Positions 7,368-14,144 of a DNA stretch of 19,340 bases are shown here, one piece after another. The stretch is from contig DETN01000037.1 in the NCBI GenBank assembly GCA_002362155.1, forward strand, positions 3,077-22,416, written 5' to 3'. This stretch comes from Lachnospiraceae bacterium UBA3287. GTDB lineage: Bacteria > Bacillota > Clostridia > Lachnospirales > Lachnospiraceae. The translations under genes and the position numbers were made by a program. Within the stretch, counting starts at the first letter, position 1. Every line of letters begins with the position of its first letter. A model generated the notes under the pieces. It searched no databases. It was not told the origin of the DNA and saw nothing but the letters and a program-made list of their open reading frames with translations.

Positions 7368-8018
7368 TCAGATGAAATGGCCGATAAAGGTCCTTCTGTG
7401 CTCGGGGCAGGGGCCCAGCTCCCTGATCGCGTCCGTATGCTGCCTGGTGCCGTAGCCCTTGTGCTTTGCAAAGCCGTAGCCTGGATACTTTTTGTCCAGT
7501 TCCTCCATATACCGGTCCCTGGTCACCTTGGCCATAATGGAGGCCGCGGCGATGGATATGCACCTGGCGTCTCCCTTGATGACCGGCACCTGGGGAAGAT
7601 CGATCCCCGGAATGGTGACCGCGTCGTTGACAAGAACAGAAGGGCTTACCTTCAGTCCTGCCACCGCCAGCCGCATGGCTTCGTAGGTGGCCTGCAGGAT
7701 ATTGATCTGGTCGATCCTCTCCGGGGATACCATGACCACCTTCCAGGCCAGGGCCTCCTCCCTGATCTGATCGTAGAGCATGTCCCTCTTTTTGGGGGAG
7801 AGCTTCTTGGAATCGTTCAGATACAGGATGTCATGGTCCGGAGGAAGGATCACGGCGCCCGCCGCCACAGGTCCTGCCAGGGGCCCTCTGCCGGCTTCGT
7901 CAATGCCGCAGATCAGGCCGCTCCGGGCCAGGTCCCCCACGGCTTCCAGTTCGAACCGCCGCATTTCGGCTACTCTTTTTTTCTCTTCTTCCAGCTTCAT
8001 CAGCTGCTTTTCTGTCAT
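7368..8018 (-). CDS. rnhB: Ribonuclease HII
   Basis: Cuts RNA in RNA-DNA hybrids and at single ribonucleotides embedded in DNA; cytoplasmic. The catalytic acidic residues are visible: Asp40 and Glu41 in GIDEAGRGPLAGP, Asp132 in VNDAVTIPG and Asp150 in KGDARCISIAAASIMAKV. The C-terminal HKGYGTRQH motif is present. At 216 residues it is normal length, with a short charged N-terminal helix. It starts 22 bases after lepB and is the last gene of the long minus-strand run; yraN, which often follows in related genomes, is replaced by the convergent accessory genes. Confidence 0.97.
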   Translation of the reverse strand: MTEKQLMKLEEEKKRVAEMRRFELEAVGDLARSGLICGIDEAGRGPLAGPVAAGAVILPPDHDILYLNDSKKLSPKKRDMLYDQIREEALAWKVVMVSPERIDQINILQATYEAMRLAVAGLKVSPSVLVNDAVTIPGIDLPQVPVIKGDARCISIAAASIMAKVTRDRYMEELDKKYPGYGFAKHKGYGTRQHTDAIRELGPCPEHRRTFIGHFI

Positions 8019-8040
8019 AACCCTTACCTCAGAAGGAGGA

Positions 8041-8589
8041 TCATTTGCCTACGGGTCCGATCCCGGACAGGGGCCAAATCCTGAAAATGGTCCTTCCTAT
8101 GATCTCTTCCCTTTTTATATTGCCTACGTCGCTGTAGCGGCTGTCCTTGCTGACCAGCCGGTTGTCACCCAGGCAGAAATATTCGTCGTCGCCAAGAACG
8201 ATCTCCTCGGCTGCCAGTCCCTGGTATTCAATGGGATCCGCTCCGTAGTGCTCCTCCAGGATCTCTCCGTCGATCCATATATTTCCGTCTTCGTCGATAT
8301 AGACCGTTTCGCCCGGAAGTCCGATGATCCGCTTGATGTAGTAGGTCCCTTCTTCATATTCATAGGGAAAGACGATGATCTCGAAACGCTCCGGATCCCG
8401 GAAGCGGTAAGTCACCTTGTCGGCGATCAGATTGTCGCCGTCCTCCAGGGTAGGGACCATGGAACTGCCGTGAACGATGGTCCTCTGGCCCACGAATTTC
8501 ACAAGAAGCAGGGCAATGACAATGATCATTGCGAAATAGGCTACATATCCCAGTATCGTGGAAATGATACTTGTTTTGTTCTCTTCCAT
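8041..8589 (-). CDS. lepB: Signal peptidase I
   Basis: Membrane-anchored serine protease that removes signal peptides from secreted preproteins. There is one N-terminal membrane segment (about residues 12-32). Next come the nucleophile motif GSSMVPTL (Ser43), the general-base segment YYIKRIIGLPGE (Lys86) and GDNRLVSKDSRY, the conserved box D/E region. This is the single-anchor, Gram-positive type of about 180 residues. It lies downstream of rbgA by 94 bases, with a plausible promoter in the gap, and 22 bases before rnhB. Its presence next to the SRP genes is a common clostridial arrangement. Confidence 0.97.
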   Translation of the reverse strand: MEENKTSIISTILGYVAYFAMIIVIALLLVKFVGQRTIVHGSSMVPTLEDGDNLIADKVTYRFRDPERFEIIVFPYEYEEGTYYIKRIIGLPGETVYIDEDGNIWIDGEILEEHYGADPIEYQGLAAEEIVLGDDEYFCLGDNRLVSKDSRYSDVGNIKREEIIGRTIFRIWPLSGIGPVGK

Positions 8590-8641
8590 TACACTTGCGT
8601 CCTTTCAGGCAGGCTCCCCTCTTCCGGAACCGTCCCGTAAC

Positions 8642-8670
8642 AGTTTACTACAAACAGCTTAGCCTGTCAT
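8642..8670 (-). promoter_or_regulatory. Possible promoter for lepB-rnhB
   Basis: On minus, ATGACA (8665-8670) and TAAACT (8642-8647) are spaced 17 bases apart in the 94-base rbgA-lepB gap. The match is moderate. It would let lepB and rnhB be transcribed apart from the ribosomal genes upstream. Confidence 0.45.
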
Positions 8671-8683
8671 TCTTTAAGGTCTG

Positions 8684-9547
8684 TTAATCTTCCGGCTTTT
8701 CCAGGGAGATCCTTCCCATCTTTCCGTTCTTGAAATCGTCCAGCAGGAGCCTGGACGTGCGCAGGCAGTCGGGCTCTCCTCCCTTTAAAAGGAGGTTGCG
8801 GGAAAGGGCGATGGCATTTAAAAGCTCCGGCATGGAAAGGTCCGGATCGAAGGTCTCTCCCTCTCTGGCATACTTGCCGGAAATCACCTCCGGATATTCC
8901 TTCTGCAGATAGGCCAGCAGATAAAGGGATAGCTCGTTCAGGTCCAGGATCTCCTCCCGGATGGCCGATACCAGGGCCAGGCGGATGCCCACCTCCTGAT
9001 CCTCGAACTTGGGCCAGAGGATGCCGGGGGTATCCAGAAGGTCCAGGTTCTTGCCCAGGCGGATCCACTGCTTGCCCTTGGTCACGCCGGGCTTATTGCC
9101 CGTCTTGGCGCTGGCTTTTCCCGCAAAGCTGTTGATGAAGGTGGACTTGCCCACGTTGGGAATGCCCACCACCATGGCTTTCAGAGAACGTCCTATAATG
9201 CCTCTTTTTCTGTCTCTTTCCAGTTTGGCCGCGCAGGCCTTTTCCACGATCTTCCTGATCTGGTCGTTGGCTTTTCTGGTCCTGGCGTCCAGATCGATGA
9301 CCAGGATGCCCTTAGACTCGTAATACTTCCGGAAGGCCTCGGTACGGACCGGGTCCGCCAGATCCGCCTTGCCAAGCAGAAGGATCCTTGCCTTGCCGGC
9401 CGCCAGATCGTCGATATCGGGATTGCGGCTGCTGACGGGGATGCGGGCGTCAGCCAGTTCGATCACCAGATCCACCAGCTTGATATTCTCCTGCATCATC
9501 CTGCGGGCCTTTGTCATATGTCCGGGATACCACTGATATTCCGCCAT
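8684..9547 (-). CDS. rbgA: Ribosome biogenesis GTPase A (circularly permuted)
   Basis: GTPase for a late step of 50S assembly. The N terminus YQWYPGHMTKARR is the RbgA/YlqF signature. G motifs are in permuted order: G4 first (residues 59-62), then G1 GIPNVGKS (128-135), G2 around Thr156 in NKPGVTKG, and G3 DTPG (172-175) followed by ILWPKFED. The C-terminal helical RNA-binding domain ends at 287. Oddity: G4 reads GKAD (LLLGKADLADP) where the family normally has NKxD; the Asp is kept but the Asn is Gly. Bases GGC at that codon are unambiguous. The ATG at 9547 has GGAGG 6 bases upstream. It sits after rplS, across a hairpin. Confidence 0.95.
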   Translation of the reverse strand: MAEYQWYPGHMTKARRMMQENIKLVDLVIELADARIPVSSRNPDIDDLAAGKARILLLGKADLADPVRTEAFRKYYESKGILVIDLDARTRKANDQIRKIVEKACAAKLERDRKRGIIGRSLKAMVVGIPNVGKSTFINSFAGKASAKTGNKPGVTKGKQWIRLGKNLDLLDTPGILWPKFEDQEVGIRLALVSAIREEILDLNELSLYLLAYLQKEYPEVISGKYAREGETFDPDLSMPELLNAIALSRNLLLKGGEPDCLRTSRLLLDDFKNGKMGRISLEKPED

Positions 9548-9567
9548 ATTTTACCTCCGTCTGTTAC

Positions 9568-9593
9568 AAAGGCCGCACCTGTGCGGTGCGGCC
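9568..9593 (-). terminator. Terminator-like hairpin between rplS and rbgA
   Basis: GGCCGCACC (9571-9579) and GGTGCGGCC (9585-9593) make a perfect 9-bp stem with a 5-base loop. The minus-strand tail is only TTTGT, so termination is probably partial, letting some transcripts continue into rbgA. It may also protect the 3' end of rplS mRNA. Confidence 0.6.
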
Positions 9594-9611
9594 TTCGGCT
9601 TTTCACAATAT

Positions 9612-9965
9612 TTATCTTGCGTTCTTGGCTTTGACTCTTGCTTTCTTTCCGCTCAGGCCGCGAAGATAGTTCAGCTTTGCTCTTCTGACCTTACCTTCTC
9701 TGACAACGGTAACGCCTTCAACGTTGGGGGAGTGAAGAGGCCATGTCTTCTCTACGCCGATACCGCTGGACTCTTTGCGTACTGTGAAAGTGCATCTTGC
9801 ACCGCCGCCCTGGATCTTCATGACTGTGCCTTCGAAGATCTGGATTCTTTCACGGTTGCCTTCCTTGATCCTGTTTGCAACGCGGACAGTGTCGCCTACG
9901 TTGAACTGGGGTGCTTCTGCCTTGAGCTGTTCTTTCTCAAGCTCTCTGATGATTTCGTAGTTCAT
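9612..9965 (-). CDS. rplS: 50S ribosomal protein L19
   Basis: Large-subunit protein at the interface with the small subunit. The 117-residue sequence carries the L19 pattern throughout: FNVGDTVRVANRIKEGNRERIQ, FEGTVMKIQGGGARCTFTVRK, GVEKTWPLHSPNVEGVTV, and the basic tail KVRRAKLNYLRGLSGKKARVK. The ATG at 9965 has AGAAGGAG 7 bases upstream. It is preceded by its own promoter and a structured leader, so it can be expressed apart from trmD. Identity is firm. Confidence 0.98.
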   Translation of the reverse strand: MNYEIIRELEKEQLKAEAPQFNVGDTVRVANRIKEGNRERIQIFEGTVMKIQGGGARCTFTVRKESSGIGVEKTWPLHSPNVEGVTVVREGKVRRAKLNYLRGLSGKKARVKAKNAR

Positions 9966-10098
9966 TTTTTATCTCCTTCTATTACTGGATGTTCTTGCCT
10001 GAATGTCTGCCTCTGATCCCCCGGGGGGACCGCAGATCCTTAAAGCGGCAGAGGACCACCTCTGATTATGTGATGATCTCTTTCATCACTAACGCAAC
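9966..10098 (-). ncRNA. Structured rplS leader RNA (L19-leader-like)
   Basis: About 130 bases of leader precede rplS from the predicted start. On the minus strand, CAGAGG (10064-10059), CCUCUG (10054-10049) and CAGAGG (10015-10010) are three segments in which the middle one can pair with either neighbour. The first gives a compact hairpin with loop UGGU. The second closes a larger branch around CCGC/GCGG and a UCCCCC/GGGGGA hairpin (about 10015-10030). Ribosomal-protein leaders upstream of rplS are known in Firmicutes; whether this is the same family needs a covariance-model comparison. Confidence 0.5.
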
Positions 10099-10104
10099 GC
10101 GAAT

Positions 10105-10133
10105 ATTTTATCACAGGGCGGGACGGGTTTCAA
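10105..10133 (-). promoter_or_regulatory. SigmaA-type promoter for rplS
   Basis: On minus, TTGAAA (10128-10133) and TAAAAT (10105-10110) are spaced exactly 17 bases apart. The -35 box overlaps the trmD stop codon. The predicted start is near 10098. Confidence 0.75.
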
Positions 10134-10954
10134 GCATTATTTTCTTCCCGCTCTGCATTTTCTCCGGGATTTTCTACGGCCGGGCCCGTATCCGCCGGAC
10201 TTTCCTTCCGGATCCTTCTCTTCTTTTTCTTTATGGGCCTGCCGTCGGGTCCCAGGTCCGGATGGGCCTCCATAAAGGCCGCGTACAGCTCCGGCCGCAG
10301 CTGCCTGGTACGGATCAGGGACTGCTCCAGCCTCCATGCGTCCACTTTTGCATGGTCTCCCGAAAGGAGCACCGGAGGCACTCTTTTTTCGTGCCATACC
10401 TCGGGCCTGGAATACTGGGGATATTCCAGCAGACCGTTCATAAAGGAATCCGTCTCCCCCGAGTCATGGTTTCCCAGGACGCCGGGGATCATCCGGGAGA
10501 CGGCATCGATCACCACCATGGCGGGGAGCTCTCCTCCCGTCAGTACATAGTCTCCTATGGAGACCTGGTCCGTCACGATCTCCTCCAGGACCCGCTCGTC
10601 GATCCCCTCGTAGTGGCCGCAGAGCAGGATCAGGTCCTCCTCCCGGGCCAGGTCTATGGCCATGGCCTGATCAAAGGTCCTGCCCACCGGGGTCATATAT
10701 ACCACCCTGGCTTTCTTTTCCAGACGGTCCTGGATGCTTTTCCATGCATCGTAAACAGGCTGGGCCTGCATCAGCATGCCGGCTCCGCCCCCGTAGGTGT
10801 AATCGTCCACACTGTTATGTCTGTCCCGGGTATAGTCCCGGATATTGACCGCCTCCACGGACAGGAGGCCCCTGTCCATGGCCCTGGCCAGAATGGAGGT
10901 GTTAAGCCCCTGCAGGATCATCTCCGGAAACAGGGTCAGCACATGAAAACGCAT
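10130..10954 (-). CDS. trmD: tRNA (guanine-N1-)-methyltransferase TrmD
   Basis: Methylates G37 of tRNAs reading CNN-type codons, which prevents frameshifting; a homodimeric SPOUT-fold enzyme using S-adenosylmethionine. Motifs visible: MRFHVLTLFPEM at the N terminus, YTRDRHNSVDDYTYGGGAGM, LLCGHYEGIDERV, and the knot SIGDYVLTGGELPAM. The ATG at 10954 is preferred over an upstream in-frame ATG at 11044 because it matches the family N terminus, has GAGAAGGA before it and leaves the rimM frame intact. At 274 residues it is about 30 longer than usual: after DLGPDGRP comes a KKKKRRIRK basic patch and an acidic tail. It follows rimM by 17 bases. Confidence 0.96.
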   Translation of the reverse strand: MRFHVLTLFPEMILQGLNTSILARAMDRGLLSVEAVNIRDYTRDRHNSVDDYTYGGGAGMLMQAQPVYDAWKSIQDRLEKKARVVYMTPVGRTFDQAMAIDLAREEDLILLCGHYEGIDERVLEEIVTDQVSIGDYVLTGGELPAMVVIDAVSRMIPGVLGNHDSGETDSFMNGLLEYPQYSRPEVWHEKRVPPVLLSGDHAKVDAWRLEQSLIRTRQLRPELYAAFMEAHPDLGPDGRPIKKKKRRIRKESPADTGPAVENPGENAEREENNA

Positions 10955-10971
10955 AGCTTTTTCCTTCTCCC

Positions 10972-11493
10972 TCAGAGGTCTTCCAGACCGGGCATGATCC
11001 ATACCCGCACGAAGCCCTCTTCCAGGTTCACTTCCTTGATACACTGCTCGATCACGGGAATGAGAAGTTCTCCTCCGTCCGTTTTTTCCACTACGTATAC
11101 GTCGTTGGCCCCGGTCATGAGAACGTCCTTTAAGGTACCGATCTGAACGTCCTCTTCCTCTTCCCGGGTCACCACCTTAAGGCCCAGAAGATCGGGAATA
11201 TAGTACTCTCCCTCCTCCAGAGGAAGGGCATCCTTTCTGTCGATCAGAAGGGAGCTGCCTCTGAGCCGCTCCACGTCCTCGATCCTGTCCATGCCTTCAA
11301 AGCCAAGGATCACGTACTTTTTGAAGAACTTGACGGACCGGATCCTTAAGGTCTTTCTGATCCTTCCCTTTTCCAGGATCACTTCTTCGAGGTCTAGAAA
11401 ACGCTGCGGATCGTCCGTGGTGGGAAATACCTTGACTTCCCCCTTCAGTCCGTGGGTCGATGTGATGACCCCTACCTGAAATTCCTTTACCAT
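10972..11493 (-). CDS. rimM: 16S rRNA processing protein RimM
   Basis: 30S assembly factor that binds S19 and helps mature the 3' domain of 16S rRNA. The N-terminal domain has FQVGVITSTHGLKGEVKV. The C-terminal PRC-barrel domain contains EYYIPDLLGLKVV, GTLKDVLMTGANDVYVV and ELLIPVIEQCIKEV. The length of 173 residues is typical. The ATG at 11493 is chosen over one seven codons upstream because GGGAGGA is 5 bases before it. It is paired with trmD, the usual neighbour. Confidence 0.95.
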   Translation of the reverse strand: MVKEFQVGVITSTHGLKGEVKVFPTTDDPQRFLDLEEVILEKGRIRKTLRIRSVKFFKKYVILGFEGMDRIEDVERLRGSSLLIDRKDALPLEEGEYYIPDLLGLKVVTREEEEDVQIGTLKDVLMTGANDVYVVEKTDGGELLIPVIEQCIKEVNLEEGFVRVWIMPGLEDL

Positions 11494-11510
11494 TGTTCCT
11501 CCCGGGCATT

Positions 11511-11558
11511 TCAAATAAAAAGGGCAGCTGCGCTGCTGTCACAGTGCCTTGCTGCCCT
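11511..11558 (-). terminator. Terminator or attenuator between khpA and rimM
   Basis: On minus, AGGGCAGC (11558-11551) pairs with GCTGCCCT (11528-11521), with a 22-base loop that includes further CAGCAGC/GCTG possibilities, then a TTTTTATTT tail. The position, 23 bases after khpA, suggests partial termination that would lower rimM-trmD relative to rpsP-khpA. Confidence 0.7.
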
Positions 11559-11581
11559 CGATTTTCAGGGTATAAATACCA

Positions 11582-11809
11582 TTAATCAATATCTACGTCC
11601 ACTCTCAAATCTTCTTTGGAAGAAGCCGCCTTCACAACAGACCGGATCGCTTTGGCGATCCTGCCCTGTTTTCCGATTACTTTTCCCATATCAGAAGGAG
11701 CGACATGCAGCTGGATCCTGATATTTTTTCCCTCTTTCTTCTCGGTCACGACGACCTCGTCCGGATGGTCTACAAGAGCCTTCGCAATGACTTCCACTAA
11801 TTCTTTCAT
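11582..11809 (-). CDS. khpA: KH-domain RNA-binding protein KhpA
   Basis: Small single-KH RNA-binding protein (75 residues), known in Gram-positive bacteria as KhpA/YlqC. It can partner with KhpB (Jag) and influence cell size and division. The KH loop is IGKQGR (residues 45-50), a variant of GxxG, preceded by MGKV. It is the usual neighbour of rpsP in this operon and starts 45 bases after it. Nothing unusual is seen. Confidence 0.94.
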   Translation of the reverse strand: MKELVEVIAKALVDHPDEVVVTEKKEGKNIRIQLHVAPSDMGKVIGKQGRIAKAIRSVVKAASSKEDLRVDVDID

Positions 11810-11854
11810 TTGATTGATTTTCCTTCCGATAGTCAGGTCAGAACTGGAAACAGA

Positions 11855-12094
11855 TTATTTGATGCCTGCCTGTTTGAACAGTCTGCGGACTACTGTTGTA
11901 GGCTGTGCACCGTTGGCAAGCCACTTCTTAGCTTCTTCTACGTCAACAACAACAGTGCTGGGATCAGTATTGGGATCATATGTGCCGATGGTTGCGATTG
12001 CACGGCCGCTGCGGGGGGTAGCTGCATCTGCAACAACGATTCTGTAAAGCGGGACCTTCTTCTCACCGATTCTTGTTAATCTGATCTTGACCAT
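11855..12094 (-). CDS. rpsP: 30S ribosomal protein S16
   Basis: Small-subunit assembly protein of 79 residues. It starts MVKIRLTRIGEKKVPLYRIVVADA and continues with RSGRAIATIGTYDPN, the S16 signature, and ends WLANGAQPTTVVRRLFKQAG. The ribosome binding site AAGGAGG is 6 bases before the ATG. It follows ffh by 108 bases, which contain a small hairpin and a weak promoter candidate. Confidence 0.98.
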   Translation of the reverse strand: MVKIRLTRIGEKKVPLYRIVVADAATPRSGRAIATIGTYDPNTDPSTVVVDVEEAKKWLANGAQPTTVVRRLFKQAGIK

Positions 12095-12124
12095 TTTTTC
12101 CTCCTTAATTAAACGCTTTGGTTC

Positions 12125-12152
12125 ATTATCAAATTTATTTTTTATATTTCAG
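12125..12152 (-). promoter_or_regulatory. Weak promoter candidate for rpsP
   Basis: On minus, CTGAAA (12147-12152), a 16-base very A/T-rich spacer and GATAAT (12125-12130). An adjacent hairpin CGGAAG/CTTCCG (about 12152-12171) lies just upstream without a T-run. It is plausible because S16 needs higher expression than Ffh, but the match is weak. Confidence 0.35.
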
Positions 12153-12202
12153 ACGGAAGCTTTTCTCTTCCGGATCTGCCTCTTTTACTGCTTCCTTTTT
12201 GA

Positions 12203-13585
12203 TCAGAAGGGGAAGCCGCCTCCCTTTCTGCCGCCGAACATGTTCATCATTCCGCCCATGCCGCCGCGGCCGCGTCTGCCCTTGGGCATCTGCTTCATCA
12301 TCTTCTGCATCTGGGTGAACTGCTTGATGAAGCGGTTCACATCCGCGATGGAGTTGCCCGAGCCCTTGGCGATCCTGAATTTTCTCTGAGGCGTCAGGAG
12401 CTTGGGATTGGCTCTTTCCTCGGGGGTCATGCTCAGGATGATGGCTTCGGTGCGCTTGAGCTGCTTTTCATCGATGGCGCCTTCCAGATCGGCCTTATTC
12501 ATTCCGAAGCCCGGGAGCATTCCCAGGATGGAGGAGAGACCGCCCATCTTGCGCATCTGATTCATGCTTTCCATGTAGTCGTTGAAGTCGAACTTGCCTT
12601 TCTTCAGGCGGGAAGCCATGTCTCTGGTCTTCTCTTCGTCTTCCTTCTCCAGATTTTCCTGGGCCTTGTCGATCAGGGTCAGGACGTCGCCCATGCCCAG
12701 GATCCTGCTGGCCATACGGTCGGGATAGAACTGCTCCAGATCGGAAAGCTTTTCGCCCATACCACAGTAGAGAATGGGCTTGCCTGTCACGGCCTTGATG
12801 GAAAGGGCCGCGCCGCCTCTGGTATCGCCGTCCATCTTGGAAAGGATGACACCGTCCACGCCTACCCTCTCATCGAAGGTCTTGGCCACGTTCACGGCTT
12901 CCTGACCGGTCATGGCGTCTACCACCAGGATGGTATCCGTCACCTGAACGGCTTCCTTGATGTCCGCCAGCTCCTGCATCATGGATTCGTCGATCTGCAG
13001 ACGGCCTGCCGTATCCAGAAATACCACGTTCTCGCCGTTCTTTCTGGCATGCTCCATGGCTGCCGCCGCGATCTCGGCCGGCTTATGGTCCGCCCCCATG
13101 GTGAAGACATCCACGCCCACCTTTTCGCCGTTGACCTGCAGCTGTTTGATGGCTGCGGGCCTGTAGATATCCAGGGCTGCCAGCAGAGGCTTTCTGCCCC
13201 TGGATTTCATCTTGCCGGCCAGCTTGGCTGCTGTGGTGGTCTTGCCGGCGCCCTGCAGGCCCACCATCATGATGACAGTGGTCTGTCCGCCGGGAAGGAG
13301 CTTTATTTCCGTCGTCTCGGAGCCCATCAGACTGATCAGTTCGTCGTTGACGATCTTGATGACCATCTGGGCCGGATTCAGGCCGTTCATGACATCCTCG
13401 CCGATCGCTCTCTCCTCAATGGATTTGACGAAGTTCTTGACGACCTTGAAATTGACATCGGCTTCCAGAAGAGCCATCTTTACTTCGCGCAGGGCGGATT
13501 TGACGTCCGCTTCGCTGAGCCTTCCCTTGCCGCGCAGATTCTTAAATATGTTATTCAGTTTATCTGTTAAGCTGTCAAATGCCAT
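12203..13585 (-). CDS. ffh: Signal recognition particle GTPase Ffh (SRP54)
   Basis: Protein part of the signal recognition particle. It binds hydrophobic signal sequences on the ribosome and hands them to FtsY at the membrane. Domains: N helical bundle (1-90), G domain with GLQGAGKT (109-116), DTAGR (191-195) and SKMDGD (249-254), and a methionine-rich M domain (about 330-460) ending in a Gly/Met-rich tail GGMGGMMNMFGG. The length of 460 is normal. Its ATG overlaps the stop of ylxM by one base (TAATG), so translation is likely coupled. No SRP RNA gene was recognised in this window. Confidence 0.98.
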   Translation of the reverse strand: MAFDSLTDKLNNIFKNLRGKGRLSEADVKSALREVKMALLEADVNFKVVKNFVKSIEERAIGEDVMNGLNPAQMVIKIVNDELISLMGSETTEIKLLPGGQTTVIMMVGLQGAGKTTTAAKLAGKMKSRGRKPLLAALDIYRPAAIKQLQVNGEKVGVDVFTMGADHKPAEIAAAAMEHARKNGENVVFLDTAGRLQIDESMMQELADIKEAVQVTDTILVVDAMTGQEAVNVAKTFDERVGVDGVILSKMDGDTRGGAALSIKAVTGKPILYCGMGEKLSDLEQFYPDRMASRILGMGDVLTLIDKAQENLEKEDEEKTRDMASRLKKGKFDFNDYMESMNQMRKMGGLSSILGMLPGFGMNKADLEGAIDEKQLKRTEAIILSMTPEERANPKLLTPQRKFRIAKGSGNSIADVNRFIKQFTQMQKMMKQMPKGRRGRGGMGGMMNMFGGRKGGGFPF

Positions 13586-13926
13586 TATTCCAGATCCTTT
13601 TTTATTTTCCGGGCCTGCTGCCGGATCCTTTCCCGAAGAGCGGGAAGGTCCGTGTCTTCGCCGGCCATGTCCTCCAGGGCATCCGCGTCGCTCCGGATTG
13701 TCTCAAAGCGGCGGATCATTCCCAGTAGTTCTTCGTATTTCTGCATCTGGGCCGTACAGCGTCTGACCAGGTCATGCACCGCCTGCCGGCTGATGCCCTC
13801 CGCCTCGGCGATCTCGTTGAGGGACAGGTCATCGTAGACCAGGCGCTGATAGATCTTCTGCTGATGCCTTGTCAGAAGGGGCCCGTAAAAGTCATAGAGC
13901 AGGCCCTGCTCAACTATCTTTTCCAC
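13585..13926 (-). CDS. ylxM: YlxM/p13-like helix-turn-helix protein
   Basis: Small protein of the YlxM family, almost always next to ffh in Firmicutes and believed to modulate the SRP pathway. It contains LTRHQQKIYQRLVYDDLSLNEIAEAEGISRQAVHD (split here: a sigma-70 region 4-like HTH), then a C-terminal helical charged segment. I prefer the GTG start at 13926 (113 residues) because GGAAGG lies 8 bases upstream; the ATG at 13962 adds 12 residues but sits directly against the T-run of the upstream hairpin, with no ribosome binding site. The stop overlaps the ffh start by one base. Confidence 0.85.
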   Translation of the reverse strand: MEKIVEQGLLYDFYGPLLTRHQQKIYQRLVYDDLSLNEIAEAEGISRQAVHDLVRRCTAQMQKYEELLGMIRRFETIRSDADALEDMAGEDTDLPALRERIRQQARKIKKDLE

Positions 13927-13964
13927 AGTCTTACCCTTCCGCAGGGCTCCTCGCCTCTGCATAC

Positions 13965-14002
13965 AAAAAGAACAGGCCGGGATCTTTCATTCCGACCTGT
14001 CC
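13965..14002 (-). terminator. Terminator-like hairpin overlapping the ylxM promoter start
   Basis: On minus, GGACAGGTCGG (14002-13992), an 11-base loop and CCGGCCTGTTC (13980-13970), 11 bp with two G·U pairs, followed by TTTTT (13969-13965). The hairpin can terminate transcripts reading in from the GH25-like gene. Confidence 0.8.
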
Positions 14003-14003
14003 T

Positions 14004-14032
14004 ATTCTAGCGAAAGGGCCTGAGTATGTCAA
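14004..14032 (-). promoter_or_regulatory. Strong sigmaA-type promoter for ylxM-ffh
   Basis: On minus, consensus TTGACA (14027-14032), a 17-base spacer and TAGAAT (14004-14009). It is the best promoter in the window. The predicted start near 13997-13998 lies inside the left arm of the adjacent terminator stem. Confidence 0.85.
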
Positions 14033-14144
14033 GTATTTTTTCTTGACGTCTTTATCCTTTTTTGATTTCTTTTCCGGTCTCTGCGCTCCGCCTTCCGGCG
14101 TTTTCACAGCCTCCTGAGAGTCAGCCCTCCTGTGCTCCTTGCAT

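Noticed and set aside
13932..14144. A lysine-rich open frame on minus after the GH25-like gene, read in a different frame
   Set aside because: It overlaps the strong promoter and terminator before ylxM, has no start with a proper ribosome binding site and looks like chance openness of A-rich DNA.
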